From contig DASQIZ010000045.1 in NCBI GenBank assembly GCA_035631315.1, forward strand, positions 86,035 to 150,034: 64,000 nt of DNA, written 5' to 3'. A program made the translations under genes and the position numbers. Position 1 is the first letter of the stretch, and each line of letters begins with the position of its first letter. Below the pieces are notes generated by a model, which was not told where the DNA came from, made no database searches, and saw only the letters and a list, made by a program, of their open reading frames with translations. This DNA comes from 40CM-2-70-7 sp035631315. Lineage in GTDB: Bacteria > Gemmatimonadota > Gemmatimonadetes > Gemmatimonadales > GWC2-71-9. Of this stretch, positions 7,933 through 15,812 are shown piece by piece.

Positions 7933-9558
7933 TCACTGCTTTTGAAAATCCGGTCCCCCCAATGCCATCCCGACCGCGAAATTCCGTGCGGCATTCGAGT
8001 CGGACACGTCCTTGATCTGATCGAGAATGACCTGCCGCGTATGCGGAGTCATCGCGCCGCCGAGGAGCTGGCGGTCGATGGTGCTCACCAGGGAGTCGTG
8101 GTTCGCCATCGGCGAGACGACGCGGTTGAGATCCACGATCGCACCTGGGAGTCTGCCGGCGGCGAGGCCCACCGCGATGTTCATCCGGTCGAGCAGGGCG
8201 CCGCTGTTCACCCATTCGTCCTGCGTCTCGTGATAGCCATCGGGAGCGACGTGCTGGTAGAGGGGCTCCCCAAGCCGCGCCACCACCTGCGCCAACCGGA
8301 ACGTGGTATCAGGCTCGGCGCCCGACGCCCGCAGGGCACTGGCGACGAACTCGAGGGGCGTCTTCACCTTCCCCGAAAGGTTCGACCGCGCCCAGAAATC
8401 AGGGCCGTGGAAGATGGCGGTGAGGACGGCACGGATGTCGCCATTCGTCTTCTTCCAGGCCATTACGGCATCATCCACACAGCCATCGGGAGGGTCGTCC
8501 GCAACGAAGCGCTGGCAGAGCTCCCAGGAGATGTGGTGCATCGTCGCCGGGTTCATGGCGAGCATCTTCAGGAGCTTGATTCCCTCATCCCGCCCGTGCC
8601 CGCCCGGAAACCGGACGCCGAGGACGGTCTTCTCTCCGTAGTCGTGGGCCCAGTCGTTGAAGACGAACTGCGGATCCTGTCGGGGCTTCTCGATGCTCCA
8701 GCCGGTGAAGATGCGGGCGGCGGCGATCACGTCGGCCTGCGTATACCCGCCGTCGACGCCCAGCGTGTGCAGCTCCATCAACTCACGGCCGTAGTTCTCG
8801 TTGATCCCCTTCGGCTGCCGGGCCACGGCGGAATCGAGCCGCATGGAGTTTCCCATTCCGTAGGAGCGCGCTCGGATCTCCGCACGCACCAGGTTCGGGG
8901 GGATCGATCCGGGAGCGACGCTCTGCCAGTTATCGAGGTAGAAGAGCATGGCAGGGCTTTCGGCGGTGGCGATCAGCAGATCAGCGAAGTTCCCGAGGAC
9001 TCGGGGCCTGATCACGTGCTCGATGTAGTCGGGGAGCAGGGCCCGGTCGAGCCCTTTGCCTGCGAAGACGTTGAAGTGATTGGTCCAGAAATCGACCATC
9101 ACTTCCTGCAGCTGACGCTGGGAGTACGCGGCGCGTACCACGGCCAGTTCGGGGAATTCTCCCGCAATGCGCCGGAGCTTCGGCGGCTGGTCACCGGGCT
9201 GGTCGACGGACGCCGGATCCCGCTTGAGGCGCTCCTCGCGTGCCTTCCGCGCGTCTTCGAGCAGCCCGACGAGGTCGTAGGAGCTCTCGTGAAGGATCTG
9301 ATAACCCTTCTCGATCTCCTTCAGCGAGTCGTCGTCGACGTGCCTGGGGTCCAGCTGCTGGTCGATCCACTTCATCACGCCCATCTGCGCGACGCGAGTC
9401 ACGTCACCTGGGCGTGGTCCGTAGGCGAGGCGATTGAGGGCGTGAAGCGCCGAGTCCCGCGGGGTGAGCGAGGGAGGGGCCTGGGCCATCTGGCCCCCCA
9501 GGAGCCGGGGGACCAGAAACAGGGCGGCGCACATCGAAGCGCGATGCATGGGACTCAT
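7933..9558 (-). CDS. DUF1800 family exported protein
   Basis: 541 residues with an N-terminal signal sequence (about 1-22, ending near GGQMAQA). The DUF1800 signature is clear: HALNRLAYGPRPGDVTRVAQMGVMKWIDQQL near the N-terminus, the DFWTNHFNVF motif, the NYGRELMELHTLGVDGGYTQADV block, and a C-terminal DEWVNSG segment. The biochemical function is unknown. Proteins of this family are usually encoded next to DUF1501, as here (55-base gap, same strand), which suggests a common exported complex. Confidence 0.9.
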   Translation of the reverse strand: MSPMHRASMCAALFLVPRLLGGQMAQAPPSLTPRDSALHALNRLAYGPRPGDVTRVAQMGVMKWIDQQLDPRHVDDDSLKEIEKGYQILHESSYDLVGLLEDARKAREERLKRDPASVDQPGDQPPKLRRIAGEFPELAVVRAAYSQRQLQEVMVDFWTNHFNVFAGKGLDRALLPDYIEHVIRPRVLGNFADLLIATAESPAMLFYLDNWQSVAPGSIPPNLVRAEIRARSYGMGNSMRLDSAVARQPKGINENYGRELMELHTLGVDGGYTQADVIAAARIFTGWSIEKPRQDPQFVFNDWAHDYGEKTVLGVRFPGGHGRDEGIKLLKMLAMNPATMHHISWELCQRFVADDPPDGCVDDAVMAWKKTNGDIRAVLTAIFHGPDFWARSNLSGKVKTPLEFVASALRASGAEPDTTFRLAQVVARLGEPLYQHVAPDGYHETQDEWVNSGALLDRMNIAVGLAAGRLPGAIVDLNRVVSPMANHDSLVSTIDRQLLGGAMTPHTRQVILDQIKDVSDSNAARNFAVGMALGGPDFQKQ

Positions 9559-9600
9559 GAGACGGTACTACCGGGTCCTCGTTAACTCAAACGGCTGTTT

Positions 9601-10662
9601 CTACTTGGAGAGTGGCTCCAGGCTGGCGACGAAGCGCGCGAAGTACTGCTTCCAGGCGGCGGCGACCGTGTGGGTGCCGTGGCCGCGCGTCAGGTCCGAT
9701 ATGGGGAGCAGGACGTACCGGCCATGCCGCACCTTGGGGAACAAGGTGGTCATGACATCGAGGGACGGGGGATTCACCTCGTCGTCGGCCGAGTTGATGG
9801 CGAGCACCTGCGCCTTGATGCGGCCGAGGTCGCGTGAGGGATCGTAGTCGCGGGACGCGTCGAACTGGTAGAGAAAATCGTTCGCATCCGTGATGGCGAG
9901 CTCGCGGTCCATCCACCGGGTGATGTCGGCGTCCGCCGAGTCGCGCGTCGGGAACGCCTGCTGCAGGCGGCGGGGGCTCGAGCCCATGAAAAACAGCACC
10001 TCCAGTGCACCGCGCAGGCCCGGAGGCTGAGAGGTGTACTCCCCATCGTGCCAGGCCGAGTCCGTGCGAATGGCGTCCATCGCCATGCGACGCAGCATCC
10101 GGTTCCTTCCCGCGATTTGCGCCGGCAGGCAGGCGAGCGGCACCGCGCCGTCCATGAAGTCCGGGTAACGCTCGGCCCACATCCAGCTGTGCATGCAGCC
10201 CATCGAAGTGCCCATCACCACGAGCAGATGGTCGACGTGCAATCCTTCCGTCACGAGCCGGTACTCGGCGGTCACCAGATCGGTGTACGCGTAGTGCGGA
10301 AAGCGCTGGCGGAGGCCGTCGGACGGCTTTGATGAACGGCCATGACCGATGTCGTCGGGCAGGATGATGTAGTGCGTCGTGGTGTCGAGTGCCTCACCGG
10401 GACCGTAGAGCTCGGTGAAGAGGGGATTGAGGAACTGACGCCCCGTTCCGCCGGTTCCGTGGAGCACGAGAACCGCGTTCGAGACGTGCCCGGCGGCATT
10501 GCGCCGCGGGTGACCGAGAGTCAGGTAATGGAGCTTGAGCACCGCCAGGGACTCGCCATCGGCGAAATGGAAATTGGCGATCATGAACGTGGCGGTATCG
10601 CCTTGGGCTTGAAGGGCGACCGGCAGGAGCAGCGCGACAAGGACGGCGAGAGAACGGCGCAT
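9601..10662 (-). CDS. Secreted alpha/beta hydrolase, homoserine acetyltransferase-like
   Basis: 353 residues with a cleavable signal peptide (1-19, ending ALQAQ). It has the MetX-type alpha/beta hydrolase fold: HGTGGTG oxyanion region, nucleophile Ser in GTSMGCMHSW, acid Asp in INSADDEVNP and His in GHGTHTVAA. Typical MetX enzymes are cytosolic; the signal peptide and missing methionine-pathway neighbours argue against a biosynthetic acyltransferase and for a periplasmic hydrolase of unknown substrate. It lies 42 bases downstream of no close partner: the DUF1800 gene follows it on the same strand and DinB precedes it by 12 bases. Confidence 0.85.
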   Translation of the reverse strand: MRRSLAVLVALLLPVALQAQGDTATFMIANFHFADGESLAVLKLHYLTLGHPRRNAAGHVSNAVLVLHGTGGTGRQFLNPLFTELYGPGEALDTTTHYIILPDDIGHGRSSKPSDGLRQRFPHYAYTDLVTAEYRLVTEGLHVDHLLVVMGTSMGCMHSWMWAERYPDFMDGAVPLACLPAQIAGRNRMLRRMAMDAIRTDSAWHDGEYTSQPPGLRGALEVLFFMGSSPRRLQQAFPTRDSADADITRWMDRELAITDANDFLYQFDASRDYDPSRDLGRIKAQVLAINSADDEVNPPSLDVMTTLFPKVRHGRYVLLPISDLTRGHGTHTVAAAWKQYFARFVASLEPLSK

Positions 10663-10674
10663 GGGAACGTCCGG

Positions 10675-11193
10675 CTAGAGGTAGCGCTCCTTCAGGATCT
10701 GGGCGTGGTGGAAGCAGTGTCCGGCCACGATGTAGGCCAGCGCGCGAACCGTGACGGAGTTGTCGGAGGCGACCCCACTCATCGTGAACATCGATTCCGT
10801 CATGCCCGAGAAGAGCGACAGGGTCGCGCGCCGGACGTGCTCGAATTCAGCTCCGATATCGCTGATGTGCCGCTGATCGGCCGCGGCGGCGGCTGCGTAC
10901 GCCTTCTGGTCGAAGCTCGGCAGGGGAGACTTTTCACCGCGTGAAAAGCAGAGCGCCCGCGTCGTGAAGATGCGCTCCGCGTCATTCACGTGGCTCACCA
11001 GCTGCGCGACGCTCCATTTGGCGGGCTCGTACCGGAATGAGGCACGTCCCTCGGGGACGGACTTCACCAGCGCGCCGAACTCCATTCCCTGGCGGGTCAG
11101 GATCTCGATGAGATTCCCCTGGGGCACGAGGTCGATGTACTTCTGATAGTACTCGTTGAACTCCCCGGCGCGCGGACGTTCGATCTCGATCAT
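10675..11193 (-). CDS. DinB family protein
   Basis: 172 residues from ATG 11193. It has the four-helix DinB/YfiT-like fold with the expected metal-binding histidines: His in LVSHVNDAERI and the paired His in GHCFHHAQIL near the C-terminus. Members are metal-dependent, often thiol transferases or damage-inducible proteins of unknown substrate. The start codon overlaps the stop of the upstream serine hydrolase by ATGA, indicating coupling in one operon. Confidence 0.88.
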   Translation of the reverse strand: MIEIERPRAGEFNEYYQKYIDLVPQGNLIEILTRQGMEFGALVKSVPEGRASFRYEPAKWSVAQLVSHVNDAERIFTTRALCFSRGEKSPLPSFDQKAYAAAAAADQRHISDIGAEFEHVRRATLSLFSGMTESMFTMSGVASDNSVTVRALAYIVAGHCFHHAQILKERYL

Positions 11194-12287
11194 GGCGCTC
11201 CCTTCGAAAAGAAAACCAGGTCGGCGATCTGGTCCGCGATCTTGCCGGTGTCGCCGCCATTCCGGTTGCTCAGCACGACGATCGCCGCATGCAGGTCGGG
11301 GAATCGGACGATGGTGTTCCGGAAGCCGCTGGTTTCCCCGTGATGCCAGAGCCGCCGGGCTCCCCGAAAGGTATCGACGTACCATCCGAACCCGTAGCCG
11401 GTCTTGGTCCCGTCCGACAGCACTCCCGACGTGAACCCCTCGGCCAAACGCGGCTGGTCGAGCAGCTGGCTCCCCTGAAGCGCCTCACACCACTTCGCGA
11501 GGTCCTCGACGGACGAATAGATCCCGCCGTCCCCGCGCGTGGCACTCGTGACGCTCTGATCGGTCGCCTTGAACGTCGGTGCGGCCGAATCAGGTGTGTA
11601 CCCGTAGGCCCGTGCCGGGACCGCCGGACCACCCTTTTCGAACAGAAGGGTGTTGTTCATGCCCGCCGGGTTGAACACGCGCTCCTCGAGGAACTTCGGG
11701 AATGGCATCCCGGAGGTCCGTTCGACGATCAGCCCCAGGAGAACGTACGCGGTGTTGCTGTATTGGAACTTGGTCCCCGGCGGAAAGTAGAGGGTGTCCT
11801 TCTTCGAGATCATCGTCAGAACGTCGGCGTCCGACACTTGCACGGTCTGGGTGTCGGGAATCAGGTCTTCGTAATCCCAGATGCCGGACGTGTGGGTCAG
11901 GAGCTGGCGAACGGTCAGGAGCCGGAGATGATCCGGCAGACCGGGGAGGAGGTACCCGATCGGCTCGTCGTACCGCAGCTTGCCGTCCTTCGCCAGCAGC
12001 ATGATGGACAGCGCGGTGAACTCCTTGGTGAGGGAGGCGAGCCGGTAGTCGGTGCCCGGCGTGGCGGGAGTGGCCGGGTTGAGATTGGCCAGGCCGTACG
12101 CGTGCTCGTACAGCACCTTGCCATCCCGGATCACGGTGACGCTCGCGCCCGGCACCGCGCCCGTGTAGTCGTGAAAGAGGGCATCGATTGAGCTGTGCTG
12201 AGGCGCGGGCAACCCGGTCGCCACGGCACAACCGGCCAGGAGACACAGCGCCAACACCGGGATCGAGGTCGTCACGCCGCGCACCAT
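11190..12287 (-). CDS. Serine hydrolase, class C beta-lactamase/penicillin-binding family, lipoprotein
   Basis: About 365 residues. The N-terminus is a lipoprotein signal with lipobox LLAGC. Family motifs: the S-x-x-K catalytic motif (ASLTKEF), Y-x-N as YSNTAY, and HHGETSG replacing KTG. Such proteins include DD-peptidases, esterases and D-aminopeptidases; the substrate is not evident. Start: ATG at 12287 follows GGAAGGA almost directly; GTG at 12275 would give a classic GTGA overlap with the ArsC-like gene and still keep the whole signal peptide, so either is possible. The frame is open upstream but there encodes no plausible protein. Confidence 0.85.
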   Translation of the reverse strand: MVRGVTTSIPVLALCLLAGCAVATGLPAPQHSSIDALFHDYTGAVPGASVTVIRDGKVLYEHAYGLANLNPATPATPGTDYRLASLTKEFTALSIMLLAKDGKLRYDEPIGYLLPGLPDHLRLLTVRQLLTHTSGIWDYEDLIPDTQTVQVSDADVLTMISKKDTLYFPPGTKFQYSNTAYVLLGLIVERTSGMPFPKFLEERVFNPAGMNNTLLFEKGGPAVPARAYGYTPDSAAPTFKATDQSVTSATRGDGGIYSSVEDLAKWCEALQGSQLLDQPRLAEGFTSGVLSDGTKTGYGFGWYVDTFRGARRLWHHGETSGFRNTIVRFPDLHAAIVVLSNRNGGDTGKIADQIADLVFFSKGAP

Positions 12288-12631
12288 TCCTTCCAGGTCG
12301 CATCGGCCAGGCCGATGGTGAGCCGGTTCTCGTTGCGTACGAGGGGCATCTTCAGGAGCAGAGGTTCGAGGGAGAGTTTCTCCAGCCACCGCTCGTCCGA
12401 CAGGCGGGCGACGCCGAGTCCCAGCTCAGTGTAGCGGCGGGAGTCGCGGTCGACGAGATGGAGGGTCCCGAACTTCTGCGCAAAGCGCCGCAGTTCGCCC
12501 AGGGACGCCGGGCGTTCGTTCAGATCCACGAAGTGCGTCTTGACGCGCCGTTCGGCAAAGAAGCGAAGGGCGGCACGGGTGTCCGCGCTCTTTCTGACGC
12601 CAAAGATCTGGACTTGCTGGGGACCGGCCAT
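12272..12631 (-). CDS. ArsC/Spx-like protein without the catalytic cysteine
   Basis: 119 residues with the ArsC-like thioredoxin-fold layout: IFGVRKSADTRAALRFFAERRVKTHFVDL at the N-terminus, a cis-Pro region (KMPLVRNENRLTIGL) and a C-terminal WKEW. The position where ArsC or Spx carries a catalytic Cys (normally G-x-P-x-C) reads GVRKSADT, so arsenate reductase chemistry is unlikely. A subfamily with this pattern appears to exist, function unknown. It begins next to a symmetric -10 element shared with the divergent transporter gene and overlaps the serine hydrolase at its end. Confidence 0.75.
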   Translation of the reverse strand: MAGPQQVQIFGVRKSADTRAALRFFAERRVKTHFVDLNERPASLGELRRFAQKFGTLHLVDRDSRRYTELGLGVARLSDERWLEKLSLEPLLLKMPLVRNENRLTIGLADATWKEWCAA

Positions 12632-12640
12632 GAGACGGCA

Positions 12641-12648
12641 ATTATAAT
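12641..12648. promoter_or_regulatory. Symmetric -10 element for divergent, near-leaderless transcription
   Basis: ATTATAAT is a perfect palindrome, so TATAAT is present on both strands (12643-12648 on plus, 12646-12641 on minus). On the plus strand the GTG start of the transporter lies 7 bases after the -10; on the minus strand the ATG of the ArsC-like gene lies 9 bases after it. Both messages would be leaderless or nearly so. No convincing -35 hexamer is seen at 17 bases on either side. Confidence 0.6.
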
Positions 12649-12655
12649 TCGGGCC

Positions 12656-13516
12656 GTGAGCCCGCGCCTCAAGATCCTCGCCGCCGCCGTCCTGTTCTCC
12701 ACGTCCGGCGCGGCGATCAAGTATCTCACGCTCGATGTCTGGCAGGTGGCGGGACTCCGAGGCCTGGTCGCCGGCGTCGCGCTCCTCGTGATGCTGCCCG
12801 AGGCGCGCCGCGGATGGACCTGGCGCACCTTCCTGGTGGGAACGGGCTACGCCGGCGCCACGATCACCTTCGCGCTCGCCAACCGGCTCACCACGGCGGC
12901 CAGCGCGATCTTCCTGCAGTCCACGAGTCCCCTGTTCATTCTGCTCCTCGCGCCCGTTCTGGTCGGCGAGCGGGCGCGCCGCCGCGATCTCGGCGTGATG
13001 GCTGCGATGGCCGTCGGGATGGCGCTCTTCTTCGTCGGCATGGATCAGCCCGGCCGCGTCTCGCAGAATCCGGTCGCCGGGGACCTGATCGCGCTGCTCT
13101 CCGCGCTTACCTGGGCACTCGCCATCGTCGGTTCCCGGTGGATCGGACGCGGGAGTGACGCCCACGCGGCGGTGGCCGCCTCGGCGGCCGTCGGCAACCT
13201 CCTCTCGTTCGTGTTCTGTGTACCCTTCGGTCCGGTGCTCACCGGCTTGGACGCCGGTCAGGCCGGCATCCTCCTCTACCTCGGCATTTTCCAGCTCGCG
13301 CTGGGCTACGTGCTGATTTCGAAGGCTCTGCCGCACGTGCCGGCGCTCGAGGTGTCGCTGCTGCTCCTGATCGAACCGGTGGTGAGCCCGATCTGGGCGT
13401 TCCTACTGGTGAGCGAAGTACCGGGAATGTGGTCCCTGGTGGGAGGGGGGATCATCCTGGTGGCGACGGTGCTCAACGCGCGCGTCAGGGAAGAGGTGGT
13501 TCCTCCTGCCGATTGA
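12656..13516 (+). CDS. EamA/DMT-family transporter
   Basis: 286 residues, ten predicted transmembrane helices arranged as two EamA repeats (about 5-135 and 145-280), typical for drug/metabolite exporters of the RhaT/YdcZ class. FSTSGAAIKYLTLD in helix 1 and the second-repeat EVSLLLLIEPVVSPIWAF signature are characteristic. The GTG at 12656 is chosen because the hydrophobic first helix begins immediately after it and a -10 TATAAT ends 7 bases upstream. The substrate is unknown. The gene stands alone, followed by the hairpin element at 13521. Confidence 0.88.
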   Translation: MSPRLKILAAAVLFSTSGAAIKYLTLDVWQVAGLRGLVAGVALLVMLPEARRGWTWRTFLVGTGYAGATITFALANRLTTAASAIFLQSTSPLFILLLAPVLVGERARRRDLGVMAAMAVGMALFFVGMDQPGRVSQNPVAGDLIALLSALTWALAIVGSRWIGRGSDAHAAVAASAAVGNLLSFVFCVPFGPVLTGLDAGQAGILLYLGIFQLALGYVLISKALPHVPALEVSLLLLIEPVVSPIWAFLLVSEVPGMWSLVGGGIILVATVLNARVREEVVPPAD

Positions 13517-13520
13517 TCCC

Positions 13521-13565
13521 GCGGGCTGACAGCCCGCTCTCGGCTCGATCGCGCCCTAAAGTTGG
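13521..13565 (+). repeat. Hairpin repeat element, copy 1
   Basis: A 7-bp stem GCGGGCT (13521-13527), loop GAC, AGCCCGC (13531-13537), followed by TCTCGGCTCGATCGCGCCCTAAAG. Copy 2 at 17166-17210 keeps the structure with a different stem sequence and about 80% of the trailing sequence. It begins 5 bases after the transporter stop and lies in the leader of the EF-G paralogue. Confidence 0.75.
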
Positions 13566-13598
13566 GTCTGAGCTTGACTCACCGCAGGCGCGGCGACG

Positions 13599-13674
13599 GC
13601 GCTCGCGAGCGCGGCGAAGACACAAACCCTGGCCGGGCCGGGGGTTCCCGCGCCTAGCCGGGGCTAATCCCGGC
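13599..13674 (+). promoter_or_regulatory. Further palindromes in the EF-G-like leader
   Basis: The 198-base region between the transporter and the EF-G-like gene holds, besides the hairpin element, a perfect 14-bp palindrome GCGCTCGCGAGCGC (13599-13612) and a 7-bp stem with CTAA tetraloop (13657-13663 with 13668-13674, one G-T pair). The leader RNA would be highly structured. No known riboswitch is recognised. Confidence 0.45.
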
Positions 13675-13714
13675 GGCCATATTCGCAGGAATTCGCGCCG
13701 AAGGAGGCATACGC

Positions 13715-15811
13715 ATGCGCGTGTACAAGACGGAGGACATCCGCAACGTGGCCGTGGTAGGCCACGGCGCGAGCGGCAAGACTTCCCTGGTCGATGCACT
13801 CGCGTTCGTGGCCGGAACGAGCAAGCGCCACGGGTCCGTGAAGGACGGCACCGCCCTCACCGATTACACCCCCGACGAAATTCAGCACAAGTACTCCATC
13901 AACCTGGCGCTCGCCGTCGCCGAGTGGATGGACGCCAAGATCAACCTCATCGACACGCCCGGATATCTGGACTTCACCGGCGACGCACTCGCCGGCGTCT
14001 GGGCCGCGGACGGCGCGGTGGTGGTGCTGGCGGGCTCGGCGGGTGTCGAGGTCGGAACTGAGAAGGTGTGGCAGTACTGCGAGGAGCGGGGCACGCCGCG
14101 CATTCTCTTCGTGTCGATGATGGACAAGGAGCATGCGGACTTCGAGAAGGTGTTCAATCAGGTCAAGGAGCGGCTGACCGCGAAGGTGATCCCGGTGGAG
14201 ATTCCGGTGGGCGAGGGCCCCGACTTCCATGGGATCATCAACCTGTTCTCGAAGAAGTGCCACATGTACAAGAAGGGCACCAAGGCCGGCGAGTACGAGG
14301 AGGTCGACGTCCCCCCCGAGTACCAGGACCGCTTCCAGAAGTACTCCGAGGCGCTGATCGAGAGCATCGCCGCGACCGACGACACCTTGCTCGAGCGCTA
14401 TCTGGGTGGCGAAGAGATCGGACGGGACGAGGCGATCAAGGCCATGAAGTCGGGGATGGCGCGCGGCGAGCTCTTCCCGCTGTTTTGCGGCGCCGCGGAG
14501 CTGACGTACGGCACCAAGGCCCTGCTGAGCAAGATGGTCGAGCTCATGCCCTCACCGAAGGACGTTCCCGATGCCGAAGGCCAGGTGTGGGGAAACGCCC
14601 AGAACGTGACGTGCGCGCCCACCGACCAGGGGCCTCTCGTGGCGCGGGTGTTCAAGACGATCTCCGAGCCGCACGTGGGCGACGTCTCGTACTTCCGGAT
14701 CGTGTCGGGGATGGTGAAGAACGGGCAGGACGTCTACAACGCGCCCCGGCAGGCGGTTGAAAAGCTCAATCACCTCTGCGTGTCGGTCGGGAAGGACCGG
14801 ACCGAGGTGCAGGAGCTGCACGCCGGTGACATTGGATGTGTGGCGAAGCTGCGGGACACGCACACGAACGACTGCCTGTCCAGCAAGGAGCACCCCATCG
14901 TCCTGCCCAAGATCCCGTTCCCGGAGGCGATCGTGACCTCGGGGATCGAGGTCAAGCAGCGGGGCGAAGAGGACAAGCTCTCGATAGGGCTCCACAAGCT
15001 CCACGAAGAAGATCCGACCTTCCAGCACGAGTACTCATCCGAGCTGGGCCAGACCCTGATTCGCGGGCTGGGCGAGCGGCACATCGAGATCGTGGTCGGC
15101 CGCCTGGCACGCAAGTTCGGCGTTCACGCCCTGCTCACCAAGCCGAGGATCGCCTACCGCGAGACGTTGCGCGGGAAGGCCGAGGGGCAGGGAAAGCACA
15201 AGAAGCAGTCGGGTGGCCGGGGGCAGTATGGCGACTGCTGGATCCGCCTGGCCCCGATGCCTCGAGGTACCGGTGTGGTGTTCGAAGACCACATCGTGGG
15301 CGGTGTGATCCCGCGGCAGTACATCCCGGCGGTGGAGAAGGGCGTGGAGGAAGCCGCGGCACGCGGGCCGATTGCCGGCTATCCCGTGGTCGATTTCAAG
15401 ATCGAGCTTTACGACGGGTCGTATCACGACGTGGACTCGAACGAGATGTCGTTCAAGATGGCCGGGATCCTGGCCTTCAGAAACGTGAGTCCCAACTGCA
15501 AGCCGGCGCTCCTCGAGCCCATCGTCGAGCTGTCGGTCTGGACGCCCGACGATGCACTCGGCTCCGTGATGGGAGACCTGTCGTCACGCCGGGGGCATAT
15601 CCTCGGCAGCGAGCCCGATGGGCGCCTGACCCGGGTGAAGGCGCATGTGCCCGAGGCGGAGCTCGACAAGTACGCGACGACGCTCCACTCGATCACGCAT
15701 GGCCGCGGGACGTATCACGCCCAGTTCTTCAAGTACGAGCAGGCGCCGCCTGAGGTCGCCACGAAGATCGCAGAAACGCGCAAGAAGGAGCTGGAAGAGG
15801 CCAAGGCCTAG
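13715..15811 (+). CDS. Elongation factor G paralogue (EF-G2/FusA-like GTPase)
   Basis: 698 residues with the five-domain EF-G architecture: GTPase domain (1-about 270), domain II, domains III-V to the end. The P-loop is GHGASGKTSL. Switch I reads QHKYSIN instead of the E-R-G-I-T-I of canonical EF-G, the DTPGH motif reads DTPGYLDF, and the NKxD position reads SMMD. These are features of the EF-G2-like branch whose role in translocation or ribosome recycling is unsettled. A strong Shine-Dalgarno (GAAGGAGG) sits 8 bases before ATG. The canonical fusA, normally in the str operon, is not here. The next gene follows after one base. Confidence 0.88.
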   Translation: MRVYKTEDIRNVAVVGHGASGKTSLVDALAFVAGTSKRHGSVKDGTALTDYTPDEIQHKYSINLALAVAEWMDAKINLIDTPGYLDFTGDALAGVWAADGAVVVLAGSAGVEVGTEKVWQYCEERGTPRILFVSMMDKEHADFEKVFNQVKERLTAKVIPVEIPVGEGPDFHGIINLFSKKCHMYKKGTKAGEYEEVDVPPEYQDRFQKYSEALIESIAATDDTLLERYLGGEEIGRDEAIKAMKSGMARGELFPLFCGAAELTYGTKALLSKMVELMPSPKDVPDAEGQVWGNAQNVTCAPTDQGPLVARVFKTISEPHVGDVSYFRIVSGMVKNGQDVYNAPRQAVEKLNHLCVSVGKDRTEVQELHAGDIGCVAKLRDTHTNDCLSSKEHPIVLPKIPFPEAIVTSGIEVKQRGEEDKLSIGLHKLHEEDPTFQHEYSSELGQTLIRGLGERHIEIVVGRLARKFGVHALLTKPRIAYRETLRGKAEGQGKHKKQSGGRGQYGDCWIRLAPMPRGTGVVFEDHIVGGVIPRQYIPAVEKGVEEAAARGPIAGYPVVDFKIELYDGSYHDVDSNEMSFKMAGILAFRNVSPNCKPALLEPIVELSVWTPDDALGSVMGDLSSRRGHILGSEPDGRLTRVKAHVPEAELDKYATTLHSITHGRGTYHAQFFKYEQAPPEVATKIAETRKKELEEAKA

Positions 15812-15812
15812 C

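Noticed and set aside
7942..9585. 547-codon plus-strand frame opposite the DUF1800 gene, and similar antisense frames at 45295-47007 (minus, opposite gyrA) and 48622-50448
   Set aside because: Composition is His/Arg/Gly-rich shadow translation with no domain; the opposite strand carries recognised families.
9601..10662. Calling the alpha/beta hydrolase metX
   Set aside because: It has a signal peptide and no methionine-pathway context; homoserine acetyltransferases are cytosolic.
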